Notes: generated by a model from the sequence alone, not told the origin. A stretch of DNA of 16,320 nucleotides from Candidatus Faecalibacterium faecipullorum (GCA_019118985.1 DWXX01000050.1:1-16320), one strand, 5' to 3'; counted from the first letter of the stretch, positions 1 to 7,495 are shown. Numbers and translations: made by a program.

Positions 1-2
1 CA

Positions 3-2189
3 GACATCTACTTTGGCGAGGGCGGCTTTGACCCCTCCGTGGCCGCCCACGAGCTGGTACACACCGCCCAGCAGGGCGTCGTGGCCGCCAGCACCCCCAC
101 CGTTGCCACGCCTGTGGGAGGGGTGCAGAGGGATCCAAAGAAAAAAAAAGCGGTTGACGCAAGCAGGACTTCTAAAGTTGCTTATCGTTTAAAAGCTCCA
201 ATACGAAAAATGAATAACCGTGTAGATCAACGTATTGAAGCAAGAAAAAACGGAGATCTCGAAGCCTTGACTTCTTTCCAGCGGTTTTCCAGTGCTGTTT
301 TGCATCTGCCTTCTACCATCAGATCTCACATGTCTAGCGGTCAGAAGAAAAGCGAGATGCGGCAAGCAGAACGTGAGAAGTATACTCAAATGGGAAGAGA
401 AATGCTGGAGGAAAGCCGGCGATCCAACCCTAACGCTACGACCCTAATCCCCGATCGGCCCGCCCCTGGCCATATATTGCCAGAAGGCGTAGATCCTAAT
501 ACCTACATCCAGGAGCTCCATACCGGCGAACTGCCTAAAACACGAACGAAAATTCCTGGCGTATCCACAGTCATGGACATCAGACAAGATGTAAAAGACA
601 AACATTATGGGGAAGCCGTGCAGAAAGCTGCCGGAGCGGCCGTAAATGTCACCGATAAGGTCTATCAAGCCATGGATAAGGTCGGCGTAATGCCTACCCC
701 TGTTCCAATAGCAGATACCCACACCCTTGTCACCTCCGGTTTGAACGCCGCCAACCATCATATGGCGGTCAAACAACTGGATGCGGTAGATAAAAAATAT
801 ACTGGCGGCGCAAGTCGCGAGGAGTTAGTCGAGAGAGGCGATCATGAAAAGCTTTTATTTCACGACATCGCACAGCAGGCCCAGCAGCATCACAAAATAC
901 AGCGAAACAAAGCCATAGTGAATGCGGCGGCCAGTGGTCTTAAAGTAGCCGGCACTGCCACCACCATCAGCGGTGTAGCTGCGCCCGTCGGCATGGCACT
1001 CAGTGCAGCTGGCATGGCTGCTGATGCAGGTACTAAAATAGCCACTCATCATCAACAAAAAGAACTAGAGAAAAAAGTCGTGACACAAGTGCTAAATCTC
1101 ACTCGTGAACAGTGTATAAAAGTATTGCTGGCACGGGGAGTACCAGTTACTGAGGAAAATATTCATAAGCTAAAATCGGGTGGCATTCGAGCTGCCGGCT
1201 TCACAACTGGCCATAGGAGTGAAGTGTTCGCCCACCAAACTCAGAAGCGAGCTCAACATATCGTAGAAAATGCCGACCATGATCCAGCCTATCGGGAACT
1301 GAACATGGCTCTTGACCCTAAGGCAAAGGACGGAAAGGCTGATGTTGATAGAACGGCTAAAGGCATGGGTCAAAAAAGAACACGATCTCAGGTAGTAGGT
1401 GACCAGAAACCGCTCGCCACCCAAGCCGCACAAAACCGAGCTAAATATGCAAAAGAGGAAAGTGAGTTGCGGGCTAAAATCAAGGAACAGGAAATGCATG
1501 TACGTATTGCCTCGCCGGATAGTAATGTTCCCCTCTCCAATAAGGCTCAGAAAAAGAGAGAAGACGCTAAGAAAAAATTAGAAAAACTACAGAACGAGTT
1601 GGCTAAATGTCAGCAGCGAAACCGCCAATTAAACATTCCTGCACCCGAGACAACTCCTGTGCAGATCCCAACTCCTGCGTCCCAGCCTCAGCAGACCACC
1701 GGTGCAAAAACTTCCGATGATACGTTTGGTTATCGCACAAGACAGGTAACCAGCTTTGATCCTACTGGCCCTATCACCCCTGACAACGAGAACGACTGGC
1801 TCGCTATACTTTACAGAAACATCAAACGACTTGAAGCAAGTGGGGCAGATTCTCCCTTCGATCGTCAGCAGCTTCAATCGTACAAGCAACAATTTGCTGA
1901 AATACGAGCCCAACAAATGGCCAGAGAATCCGGCGCAGAGCAGCCGGAGGTCCAGCCCGCACCTGCATCTCCTGCATGGTCTGCCGCGAGACCTTCAAAC
2001 GCAGGCTCCTCTCCAGCTGCGCCGGGGATTTTAGGCTCTGCACGGCAGATGGCCAGGCAATCTGCACCGGCAGCTCCCGTATGGTCCGCCGCAAGGTTTG
2101 CAAACGCAGGTCTCTCCCTAATTGCACCGGCGGCTCCCACCCCTGCCGCAGAACCCAAGAAAAAGCGCAGCTCCCTTGGACGCGGATAA
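3..2189 (+). CDS. DUF4157 (eCIS-core) domain protein with long variable C-terminal region, 5' partial
   Basis: The reading frame is open to the left edge, so the true start lies outside the window; the GTG at 39 is only an internal codon. The visible N-terminus reads DIYFGEGGFDPS then AAHELVHTAQQG, the hallmark of DUF4157, a zinc-metallopeptidase-like domain (HELVH as HExxH) common in proteins associated with extracellular contractile injection systems. After it come a Lys-rich stretch, a long charged helical region, an Ala/Gly-rich hydrophobic segment (about residues 300-335 counted from 39), a coiled-coil-like segment (about 465-540), a Pro/Ala-rich tail with an internal repeat, and a basic end (PKKKRSSLGRG). 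The ~1.8 kb after position ~130 is visibly AT-richer than the domain and all neighbours, suggesting an acquired or swapped C-terminal module. Known: DUF4157 often heads effector or toxin-like proteins. Inferred: secreted or injected effector. Activity of the C-terminal part is unknown. Confidence 0.75.
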   Translation, partial: DIYFGEGGFDPSVAAHELVHTAQQGVVAASTPTVATPVGGVQRDPKKKKAVDASRTSKVAYRLKAPIRKMNNRVDQRIEARKNGDLEALTSFQRFSSAVLHLPSTIRSHMSSGQKKSEMRQAEREKYTQMGREMLEESRRSNPNATTLIPDRPAPGHILPEGVDPNTYIQELHTGELPKTRTKIPGVSTVMDIRQDVKDKHYGEAVQKAAGAAVNVTDKVYQAMDKVGVMPTPVPIADTHTLVTSGLNAANHHMAVKQLDAVDKKYTGGASREELVERGDHEKLLFHDIAQQAQQHHKIQRNKAIVNAAASGLKVAGTATTISGVAAPVGMALSAAGMAADAGTKIATHHQQKELEKKVVTQVLNLTREQCIKVLLARGVPVTEENIHKLKSGGIRAAGFTTGHRSEVFAHQTQKRAQHIVENADHDPAYRELNMALDPKAKDGKADVDRTAKGMGQKRTRSQVVGDQKPLATQAAQNRAKYAKEESELRAKIKEQEMHVRIASPDSNVPLSNKAQKKREDAKKKLEKLQNELAKCQQRNRQLNIPAPETTPVQIPTPASQPQQTTGAKTSDDTFGYRTRQVTSFDPTGPITPDNENDWLAILYRNIKRLEASGADSPFDRQQLQSYKQQFAEIRAQQMARESGAEQPEVQPAPASPAWSAARPSNAGSSPAAPGILGSARQMARQSAPAAPVWSAARFANAGLSLIAPAAPTPAAEPKKKRSSLGRG
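1906..2133 (+). repeat. Imperfect intragenic repeat in the Pro/Ala tail
   Basis: Two related protein units lie in tandem: QQMARESG...PAWSAARPSNAG and RQMARQSA...PVWSAARFANAG. The cores are near 1971-2012 and 2076-2117 and are also similar at DNA level. The second unit is shorter. This looks like a duplicated linker or anchoring segment of the DUF4157 protein. Confidence 0.6.
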
Positions 2190-2219
2190 GCGAGTTTTAC
2201 AGGCACACCACACCTCCCC

Positions 2220-2250
2220 GCCCGACCCCTGCCCGGGGGCCGGGCTTTTT
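2220..2250 (+). terminator. Intrinsic terminator after the DUF4157 gene
   Basis: GCCCGACCCC pairs with GGGGCCGGGC around a six-base loop with one mismatch, followed directly by TTTTT. It lies 30 bases after the stop codon and just before the ychF promoter. Confidence 0.85.
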
Positions 2251-2256
2251 GCGCCC

Positions 2257-2285
2257 TTGCCAAAAGGCGCTGCGGCGCTTATAAT
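2257..2285 (+). promoter_or_regulatory. Sigma-A type promoter for ychF-mtnN
   Basis: TTGCCA (2257-2262), a 17-base spacer and a perfect TATAAT (2280-2285). The predicted 5' leader of about 60 bases contains a GC hairpin (GCCCC...GGGGC near 2306-2330) before the AAAGGAG ribosome site at 2337-2343. Confidence 0.8.
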
Positions 2286-2352
2286 AAAAGGCGTAAGCAT
2301 ACCGTGCCCCGCCCTCTGCGGCTGCGGGGCTGCCATAAAGGAGTTCCAAGCT

Positions 2353-3486
2353 ATGAAATTAGGCATCGTCGGGCTGCCCAATGTGGGCAAGTCCACCCTT
2401 TTCAACGCCATCACCTCGACCCGCAACGCCGAGGCGGCCAACTACCCCTTCTGCACCATCGAGCCCAACAGCGGCATCGTCGCGGTGCCCGACCCCCGGC
2501 TGGATAAGCTGGCCGAGGTCTGGCAGACCAATAAAAAGACCCCCGCCATCGTCGAGTTCGTCGACATCGCCGGCCTTGTCAAGGGCGCGGCCCAGGGCGC
2601 GGGGCTGGGCAACAAGTTCCTCGGCCATATCCGGGAGTGCGACGCCATCGTCCACGTGGTCCGCTGCTTTGACGACGACAACATCATCCACGTGGTGGAG
2701 GACGTCACCAAGGCCGAAAAGGTGGACCCCCTGTCCGACATCGACGTCATCGACTACGAGCTGATCCTGTCCGACCTCGAGGTGGTGCAGAACCGCGCCG
2801 GCCGGATGGCCAAGGCCGCCAAGAGCGGCAACAACAAGGCCGCTGCCGCCGAGGCCGCCTGGCTCGAAGTGCTTGCCGGCCACCTCTCCGCCGGCAAGCC
2901 CGCCCGCAGCTTTGACTGGGACGCGGCCGGCGAGGGCCGGCAGACCGTGCTGCGGGAGATGGGCCTTTTGAGCGCAAAGCCGGTCCTCTACGCCTGCAAC
3001 GTCGGCGAGGACGATCTGATGGAGGGCATCGACCACAACCCCTACCTGCCCCTTGTGGCAAAGCGCGCCGAGGCCGAGGGGGCCAAGGTCATCCCCATCT
3101 GCGCCCGCACCGAGGAGGACATCGCCGACTACTCCCCCGAGGAGAAGAAGGCCTTCCTGGCTGAGATGGGCATTGCCGCCAGCGGCCTGGACAACCTGAT
3201 CACCGCCAGCTACGACCTGCTGGGCCTCATCTCCTTCCTGACCGACGGCAAGAAGGAGTGCCGCGCCTGGACCATTCGCAGGGGCACCAAGGCCCCGCAG
3301 GCCGCCGGCAAGATCCACAGCGACTTTGAGCGGGGCTTCATCCGGGCCAGCGTCATCCACTACCCCGACCTCGAGGCCGCCGGCTTCGACTACGCCGCCG
3401 TCAAGGCCAAGGGCCTGCAGCACACCGAGGGCAAGGAGTATGTGGTGCAGGACGGCGACGTCGTCGAATTTCTGTTCAATGTGTAA
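2353..3486 (+). CDS. ychF: Redox-regulated ATPase / ribosome-binding GTPase-like YchF (Obg family)
   Basis: The 377-residue protein is slightly longer than the usual ~363. Visible motifs are the P-loop GLPNVGKST (residues 7-15), switch region NYPFCTIEPN (30-39), DIAGLVKGA (71-79), and NVGE (216-219) in place of NKxD, which is the family signature for ATP rather than GTP preference. A C-terminal TGS domain follows (about 290-377, ending GDVVEFLFNV). YchF/OLA1 proteins bind ribosomes and are linked to stress responses. The start at 2353 is chosen because AAAGGAG lies nine bases upstream and the protein then begins MKLGIVG as in homologues; the upstream in-frame extension to 2122 overlaps the terminator and promoter and is not real. 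The mtnN gene begins ten bases after the stop, so the two are probably co-transcribed. Confidence 0.97.
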   Translation: MKLGIVGLPNVGKSTLFNAITSTRNAEAANYPFCTIEPNSGIVAVPDPRLDKLAEVWQTNKKTPAIVEFVDIAGLVKGAAQGAGLGNKFLGHIRECDAIVHVVRCFDDDNIIHVVEDVTKAEKVDPLSDIDVIDYELILSDLEVVQNRAGRMAKAAKSGNNKAAAAEAAWLEVLAGHLSAGKPARSFDWDAAGEGRQTVLREMGLLSAKPVLYACNVGEDDLMEGIDHNPYLPLVAKRAEAEGAKVIPICARTEEDIADYSPEEKKAFLAEMGIAASGLDNLITASYDLLGLISFLTDGKKECRAWTIRRGTKAPQAAGKIHSDFERGFIRASVIHYPDLEAAGFDYAAVKAKGLQHTEGKEYVVQDGDVVEFLFNV

Positions 3487-3496
3487 GGAGGAACCA

Positions 3497-4180
3497 ATGG
3501 TCATCGGCATCATGGGCGCCATGCCCGAAGAAGTCTCCCAGCTGTGCACCCGCCTGTCCGGCGTGACGGTGGAGGAATACGCCGGGGTCAGCTACCACCG
3601 CGGCTGCCTGGCAGGGCGGCAGGTGGTGGTCTGCTGCGCCGGCATGGGCAAGGCCAACGCCGCCTCCACCACCCAGGTGCTGATCACCCGCTACGGCGCG
3701 GGGCAGATCATCTTCTCGGGCGTCGCCGGCAACATGACCAGCAAGATCGGCATCGGGGACGTGGTGATCGGCCGCACCGTCCTCTACCACGACGCCGACA
3801 TGGATATGCTCAGCCAGAGCGCCCCCTACCTGGAGGAATACCCCGGCGACCCCGCCCTCATCGCCGCCGCCGAAGCCGCCTGCGCCGCGGCGGGGGTGAA
3901 AGCCATCACCGGGCGGATCGCCACCGGCGACCGCTTTGTGGGCGACACCGAGACCAAAAAGAAGATCGAAGCCGCCTGCCACCCCGACTGCGTCGAGATG
4001 GAGGGGGCCGCCGTCAGCCAGATCGCCGCCCGCAACGGGGTGCCCTGCGTCATCCTGCGGGCCATGAGCGACAACGCCGACGAGGACGGCTACGAGGTGC
4101 TGGTCGTCCGCGACTTCGACATCAAGGAGTACGTCGCCACCGCCACCAAGATCGTCGCCGCCATGATCGAGCGGCTGTGA
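3497..4180 (+). CDS. mtnN: 5'-methylthioadenosine/S-adenosylhomocysteine nucleosidase
   Basis: The enzyme hydrolyses MTA and SAH to adenine and the thio-ribose product, feeding the methionine salvage/activated methyl cycle and limiting SAH inhibition of methyltransferases such as TrmB further along the window. The 227 residues match the family (~230). GIMGAMPEE at the N-terminus places the catalytic Glu at residue 12, VEMEGAA holds the ribose-binding Glu169, and RAMSDNAD holds the catalytic Asp192; spacing matches the E. coli enzyme (E12, E174, D197). GGAGGA at 3488-3493 overlaps the end of ychF and fixes the ATG at 3497. It is the second gene of the ychF operon and is closed by the terminator just downstream. 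Confidence 0.97.
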   Translation: MVIGIMGAMPEEVSQLCTRLSGVTVEEYAGVSYHRGCLAGRQVVVCCAGMGKANAASTTQVLITRYGAGQIIFSGVAGNMTSKIGIGDVVIGRTVLYHDADMDMLSQSAPYLEEYPGDPALIAAAEAACAAAGVKAITGRIATGDRFVGDTETKKKIEAACHPDCVEMEGAAVSQIAARNGVPCVILRAMSDNADEDGYEVLVVRDFDIKEYVATATKIVAAMIERL

Positions 4181-4187
4181 TATGCGC

Positions 4188-4232
4188 AAACCGGCGCTGC
4201 CCCTCCCACCGGGAGAAGCGGCGCCGGTTTTT
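4188..4232 (+). terminator. Intrinsic terminator of the ychF-mtnN operon
   Basis: AAACCGGCGC (4188-4197) pairs with GCGCCGGTTT (4221-4230), and the T-run reaches 4232. It sits between convergent genes; the minus-strand copy has a shorter T-run, so it may serve the opposite gene only weakly. Confidence 0.85.
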
Positions 4233-4242
4233 CCGTCCTGTA

Positions 4243-4677
4243 TTACAAAAAGCTCTCCAGCCGCTGGCGGTTGTCCTCTTCAAAGGCCTGCAGCCGCTGC
4301 ATCAGCCGGCGGGTGCCGGGGGATGCGTTGGGGTAGTCCTTCTGGCACTTGATGCAGTCCATCACCCCCTGGCTGCTGCCCTCCGACAGCATCTGGGCCA
4401 GGTTGCGGGTGGACTTGTCGGCCAGGGTCTTCATGCTGATGCCCATCCGGGTGTTCATCTTGGCAAAGGCGGACTGCCCCTGCGCCTGCCCCCCGCAGGC
4501 GTCGAGGTCGGCGTGCGCCTCGGCGCTCAGCTTATGGTAGCCGTTGCGCTGCCGCAGCAGCTCGGCGCGGAACAGCGGGTCCCCCGCCATCGGCAGGATC
4601 TGCGCCAGGGTGTTCTTGCCCATCTCGGTGTTCTGCACCACCGCTTCCAGCATATTCAGGTTGTCGTTCTTCTGCAT
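4243..4677 (-). CDS. Small helical protein of unknown function
   Basis: The 144-residue soluble protein has no signal peptide or membrane segment. It reads as a bundle of amphipathic helices with conserved-looking patches NTEMGKNTLAQIL, LRQRNGYHKLSAEA, KTLADKSTRNLAQML and LMQRLQAFEEDNRQRLESFL. Proteins of this look (MG..TL, a central Q..Y, KTL.DKS, EE.N at the end) seem widespread in Clostridia without an assigned role; this is from memory and was not searched. The overall pattern is ferritin-like four-helix bundle, but no di-iron ExxH motif is evident, so I do not assign metal binding. The ATG at 4677 follows GGGAGG, and that ribosome site lies inside the 3' arm of a terminator-like hairpin. 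It follows the GGDEF-like gene on the same strand. Confidence 0.8.
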   Translation of the reverse strand: MQKNDNLNMLEAVVQNTEMGKNTLAQILPMAGDPLFRAELLRQRNGYHKLSAEAHADLDACGGQAQGQSAFAKMNTRMGISMKTLADKSTRNLAQMLSEGSSQGVMDCIKCQKDYPNASPGTRRLMQRLQAFEEDNRQRLESFL

Positions 4678-4680
4678 CAG

Positions 4681-4724
4681 AAAAGCCTCCCTTCCGCCTT
4701 AGTGTGGGCGGAAAGGAGGCTTTT
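4681..4724 (-). terminator. Long terminator-like hairpin whose 3' arm holds the next gene's ribosome site
   Basis: On the minus strand an 18-base arm (4724-4707) pairs with 4698-4681 with a single mismatch and an eight-base loop, followed by a TTTT run. It ends transcription of the GGDEF-like gene. The downstream arm contains GGGAGG, the only good Shine-Dalgarno for the 144-residue gene starting at 4677. Confidence 0.75.
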
Positions 4725-4758
4725 ATTCCGGTACAGTTGGTATAAGTATGGGCGCAGT

Positions 4759-5562
4759 TTACTCTCCGGCGCAGACGCAGTCGCCGCCGGCGGCCGCTGC
4801 GGCCCGCAGGCGCTCGTCGCACAGGCGGTACAGCCCATCCCAGCTGCGGGCGTCGGCGGGCAGCTCGTCGGTGCCCGCCACCCCCATCGACAGGGTGAAG
4901 GAGATGCGGCTCATCATGCCGCCCCCCGCCACGCAGTCGCAGGGCATGACGGCGTAGAGGCGGCGCAGCTCCCCGGCGAGGTCGGCGGCCGTCCGGTCGG
5001 CGCAGGCGATCAGCAGGATGCCCCCGTGCAGCCGGCAGACGATCCGGCTGCCGGGCACGTCGTAGTGCTTTTTCCACTGGTTGGCGATGGTGCAGATGAT
5101 CTGGTCCACCGCCGGCTGCCCGTGGTCGCACCGCAGCCGGTCGGCCTCGTCCAGCGAGAGCAGGGCCACCGCCGCCCGCCGCCCGGCCTGCATATCCGCC
5201 TCCACCTGCCGGCTGAGCACCGTCTCGATGTAGCGGCGGTTGTACGCCCCGGTCAAAAAGTCGCGGTTCAGGTCCTCCCGCAGCAGCTCCCGCTCCCGCT
5301 CGGTCATCCGGTCCTCAGGCAGGGTGTTGCCGGCCAGCGGCGCGCTCATCTGGATGCCGCACCAGCCGCCCTCCACCGGGATGCGGCGGCGCAGCACGCA
5401 GCTGACCTGCCCGCCCCCCTGCTCATAGGTCACCTGCATGGCGTCGTCCTGCCAGCGGCCCTCGCTCTCGGGCGGCAGCTCCACCACGCTGACGTCCTCA
5501 AAGACGGCGCGCAGGGCTTCGGCCGCGGCCTGCAGCTGTTGTCTCGTCCATTCTTTTCCCAT
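4759..5562 (-). CDS. GGDEF-like protein with degenerate active site
   Basis: The 267-residue protein has a ~95-residue N-terminal region that I do not recognise and a C-terminal GGDEF-fold domain. The domain opens with the classic DFLTGAYNRRYIE (residues 101-113) and closes with ISFTLSMGVA. The metal-binding DxD segment reads SLDEAD (only one Asp kept, D138), and the signature GGDEF is replaced by HGGIL in CRLHGGILLI (176-185). It is therefore unlikely to make cyclic-di-GMP; such domains may bind nucleotides or act as partner modules. No signal peptide or membrane helix is present, so it should be cytosolic. Its own consensus promoter lies at 5687-5715, GGGGGAA precedes the ATG at 5562, and a strong hairpin terminator follows. 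Confidence 0.85.
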   Translation of the reverse strand: MGKEWTRQQLQAAAEALRAVFEDVSVVELPPESEGRWQDDAMQVTYEQGGGQVSCVLRRRIPVEGGWCGIQMSAPLAGNTLPEDRMTERERELLREDLNRDFLTGAYNRRYIETVLSRQVEADMQAGRRAAVALLSLDEADRLRCDHGQPAVDQIICTIANQWKKHYDVPGSRIVCRLHGGILLIACADRTAADLAGELRRLYAVMPCDCVAGGGMMSRISFTLSMGVAGTDELPADARSWDGLYRLCDERLRAAAAAGGDCVCAGE

Positions 5563-5640
5563 ATGGCTGTTCCCCCACTGTCTGCGCCGGCCCTCTCGTC
5601 AGGGCGGCCGCATCGTATCGTCTCCCGCAGGTCTTGCGCG

Positions 5641-5659
5641 GGCGGGCCGACGGCCCGCC
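5641..5659 (-). other. GC hairpin in the leader of the GGDEF-like gene
   Basis: A perfect eight-base stem (GGCGGGCC / GGCCCGCC) with a three-base loop falls in the ~120-base 5' leader downstream of the promoter. No T-run follows, so it is not a standard terminator. I recognise no known riboswitch here. Confidence 0.5.
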
Positions 5660-5686
5660 ACTTGTCTAAATAACCAGCATAGGCAA

Positions 5687-5715
5687 ATTATAGCACGAAA
5701 CGGCGGATTTTTCAA
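5687..5715 (-). promoter_or_regulatory. Sigma-A type promoter for the GGDEF-like gene
   Basis: On the minus strand: TTGAAA, a 17-base spacer, and a perfect TATAAT (5692-5687). It lies between malQ and the GGDEF-like gene, giving the latter transcription independent of malQ. Confidence 0.8.
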
Positions 5716-5745
5716 CGCCGGATTCCGCCCCCCGCGCCCCTCTCG

Positions 5746-7407
5746 TCAGGCCCGCGCGGCGGCCTTGTCCGCGGCCTTGTCCGCAGGTTGGGCGGCGGTT
5801 TTTTCGGCCTTTGCCGCGTCCTGCGCGCTCCACCCTTTGGGCAGCGCCCGCAGCAGCAGGTCCTGCCCGGTGCGGCAGCAGACGCTGCACTCGGTCAGGA
5901 TGGTCTGGGCCAGGGCGCCGGTCTCAAAGCCTTCCGCCGCCCGCCAGGCCCAGTTGCCGCCCAGACGGCCGGGGGTGTTCAGGTGCGCCTCGGCCCCAAG
6001 GCCCAGCCAGTCGTACATCGGGATGATGGCCCGCTGTGCCGCCGAGCCCAGCGCCGCCCGGATGAGGGCCGTCCGCGCCGTGTCGGTGCCGATGGCCTCC
6101 ACCTGCGCCTCGGTGGGGGCGGGACCGGTCAGCCGCAGGCTGACCGCCACATTGTACTTTTCCAGCTTGGTGGCGGCGTTCTCCCACCAGTCGGCGAGGG
6201 TGGTGTTGTCGTGGGTGCCGGGGTAGACCACGCTGTTGATGGGGTGGTTGTGGGGCAGGTACTCGTTGTCCCCGCCGGTGAAGGCGAACTGCAGCACCTT
6301 CATCCCGGGGAAGCCGCTGTCCGCCAGCAGCTGCCGAACGCTGTCGCACAGATCGCCCAGGTCCTCGGCGATGATGGGCAGCCTGCCCAGGGCGTCCTCC
6401 AGCGCGCGGAACAGCTCCATGCCGGGGCCCTGCTCCCACCGGCCGGTCTTGGCGGTGGCGCTGCCGGCCGGCACCGCCCAGTAGGTGTCGAACCCGCGGA
6501 AGTGGTCGATCCGGATCAGGTCGTAGATGGAGGCGGCGTACCGCACCCGCTTGATCCACCAGGCAAAGCCGGTGGCGCGGTGGTAGCCCCAGTCGTAGAG
6601 GGGGTTGCCCCACAGCTGCCCGTCCGCCGCAAAGTAGTCGGGCGGGACCCCCGCCACCCGGGCGAAGCCCCCTTCACCGTCCAGCTCGAACAAAGCGCCG
6701 CCCGCCCATGCGTCCACCGAGTCGGCCGAGACGTAGATGGGCATATCCCCCAAAATGCGGATGCCCTTGCTGTTGGCGTAGCCCTTCAGCTTCTGCCACT
6801 GGGTGCTGAACTTGTACTGCAAGAACTTCCAGAAGCCGATCTCCTCCTCATTTTCCTCCCGGTAGCGGGCGAGGGCGGCGGCCTCCCGCAGGCGGTAGTC
6901 GCGGGGCCACTCGGTCCAGGGCTTCATCTTCTGTTCGGTCTTGATGGCCATGTACAGGGCGTAGTCGTCCAGCCAGTCCTCGTTGGCGAGGGTGAAGGCG
7001 TAGTAGTCGTCGGGGTAGTAATATCTGCACCCGTGCAGCCCGGCGCAGCCCGCCCGCCATGCCTTGTAGGCGGCCCGCAGCAGCTCATAGCGGCTGTTGT
7101 AGATGGCGCCGTAGTCCACCTGACAGGGGTCCGCGCCCCAGTCGGCGGCGTCCAGCTGGGCCTGGGTCAGCAGCCCCTCGGCCCGCAGCGCGTCCAGGTC
7201 GATGAAATAGGGGTTGCCCGCAAAGGCCGAACAGCTCTGATAGGGGCTGTCGCCGTAGCCGGTGGGGCTCAGGGGCAGGATCTGCCAGATGGTCTGGCCC
7301 GCCTGCGCGAGGAAGTCCACAAATTTCACAGCCTCCGCGCCCAGGCAGCCGATGCCATAGGGGCCGGGCAGGCTGGAAATGGGCATTAAAATTCCGCTTT
7401 CACGCAT
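5746..7407 (-). CDS. malQ: 4-alpha-glucanotransferase (amylomaltase, GH77)
   Basis: The enzyme transfers alpha-1,4-glucan segments between maltodextrins and releases glucose, in cytosolic maltose/glycogen metabolism. The 553-residue sequence carries all GH77 landmarks: the N-terminus SGILMPISSLPGPYGIG, the SPYQS..SAFAGNP loop, nucleophile Asp301 in RIDHFRGFDTYW, acid/base Glu348 in IIAEDLG and Asp400 in GTHDNT; these match D293, E340 and D395 of the Thermus enzyme. The ATG at 7407 is preceded by AGAGAGGAAACGG. The last ~25 residues (AKAEKTAAQPADKAADKAA) are a low-complexity Ala/Lys/Asp tail beyond the usual family end. The gene stands apart from other maltodextrin genes and diverges from the tRNA-editing gene. 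Confidence 0.97.
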   Translation of the reverse strand: MRESGILMPISSLPGPYGIGCLGAEAVKFVDFLAQAGQTIWQILPLSPTGYGDSPYQSCSAFAGNPYFIDLDALRAEGLLTQAQLDAADWGADPCQVDYGAIYNSRYELLRAAYKAWRAGCAGLHGCRYYYPDDYYAFTLANEDWLDDYALYMAIKTEQKMKPWTEWPRDYRLREAAALARYREENEEEIGFWKFLQYKFSTQWQKLKGYANSKGIRILGDMPIYVSADSVDAWAGGALFELDGEGGFARVAGVPPDYFAADGQLWGNPLYDWGYHRATGFAWWIKRVRYAASIYDLIRIDHFRGFDTYWAVPAGSATAKTGRWEQGPGMELFRALEDALGRLPIIAEDLGDLCDSVRQLLADSGFPGMKVLQFAFTGGDNEYLPHNHPINSVVYPGTHDNTTLADWWENAATKLEKYNVAVSLRLTGPAPTEAQVEAIGTDTARTALIRAALGSAAQRAIIPMYDWLGLGAEAHLNTPGRLGGNWAWRAAEGFETGALAQTILTECSVCCRTGQDLLLRALPKGWSAQDAAKAEKTAAQPADKAADKAAARA

Positions 7408-7472
7408 GTTCCGTTTCCTCTCTTTTTCGTAAACCCGCCGCAGGGCAAAGCCCGCGGCATCCGTTATTTCTT

Positions 7473-7481
7473 ATCATATCA
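7473..7481 (-). promoter_or_regulatory. Possible extended -10 promoter for malQ
   Basis: On the minus strand TGATATGAT reads as a TGn-extended -10 about 65 bases before the malQ start. No convincing -35 box was found, so this is tentative. Confidence 0.4.
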
Positions 7482-7495
7482 CATCCGGGGCCTAT

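Noticed and set aside
2122..2352. In-frame extension of ychF upstream of 2353
   Set aside because: It overlaps the DUF4157 gene end, the terminator and the ychF promoter; the AAAGGAG site and family N-terminus point to 2353.
2359..3549. Long minus-strand open frame opposite ychF
   Set aside because: A frame kept open by C-ending codon bias on the other strand; the translation is low-complexity Gly/Val/Asp/Leu-rich with no domain.
5586..5610. Hammerhead ribozyme core (CUGACGA on the minus strand)
   Set aside because: The required GAAA and three-stem arrangement are missing; it is a simple hairpin loop.
3544..5673. Very long plus-strand open frame across mtnN and the GGDEF-like gene
   Set aside because: Arg/Pro/His-rich translation crossing real genes, a terminator and a promoter; a shadow of GC-rich coding sequence.
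5788..7389. Long plus-strand open frame opposite malQ
   Set aside because: malQ has every catalytic residue; the opposite frame is low complexity.
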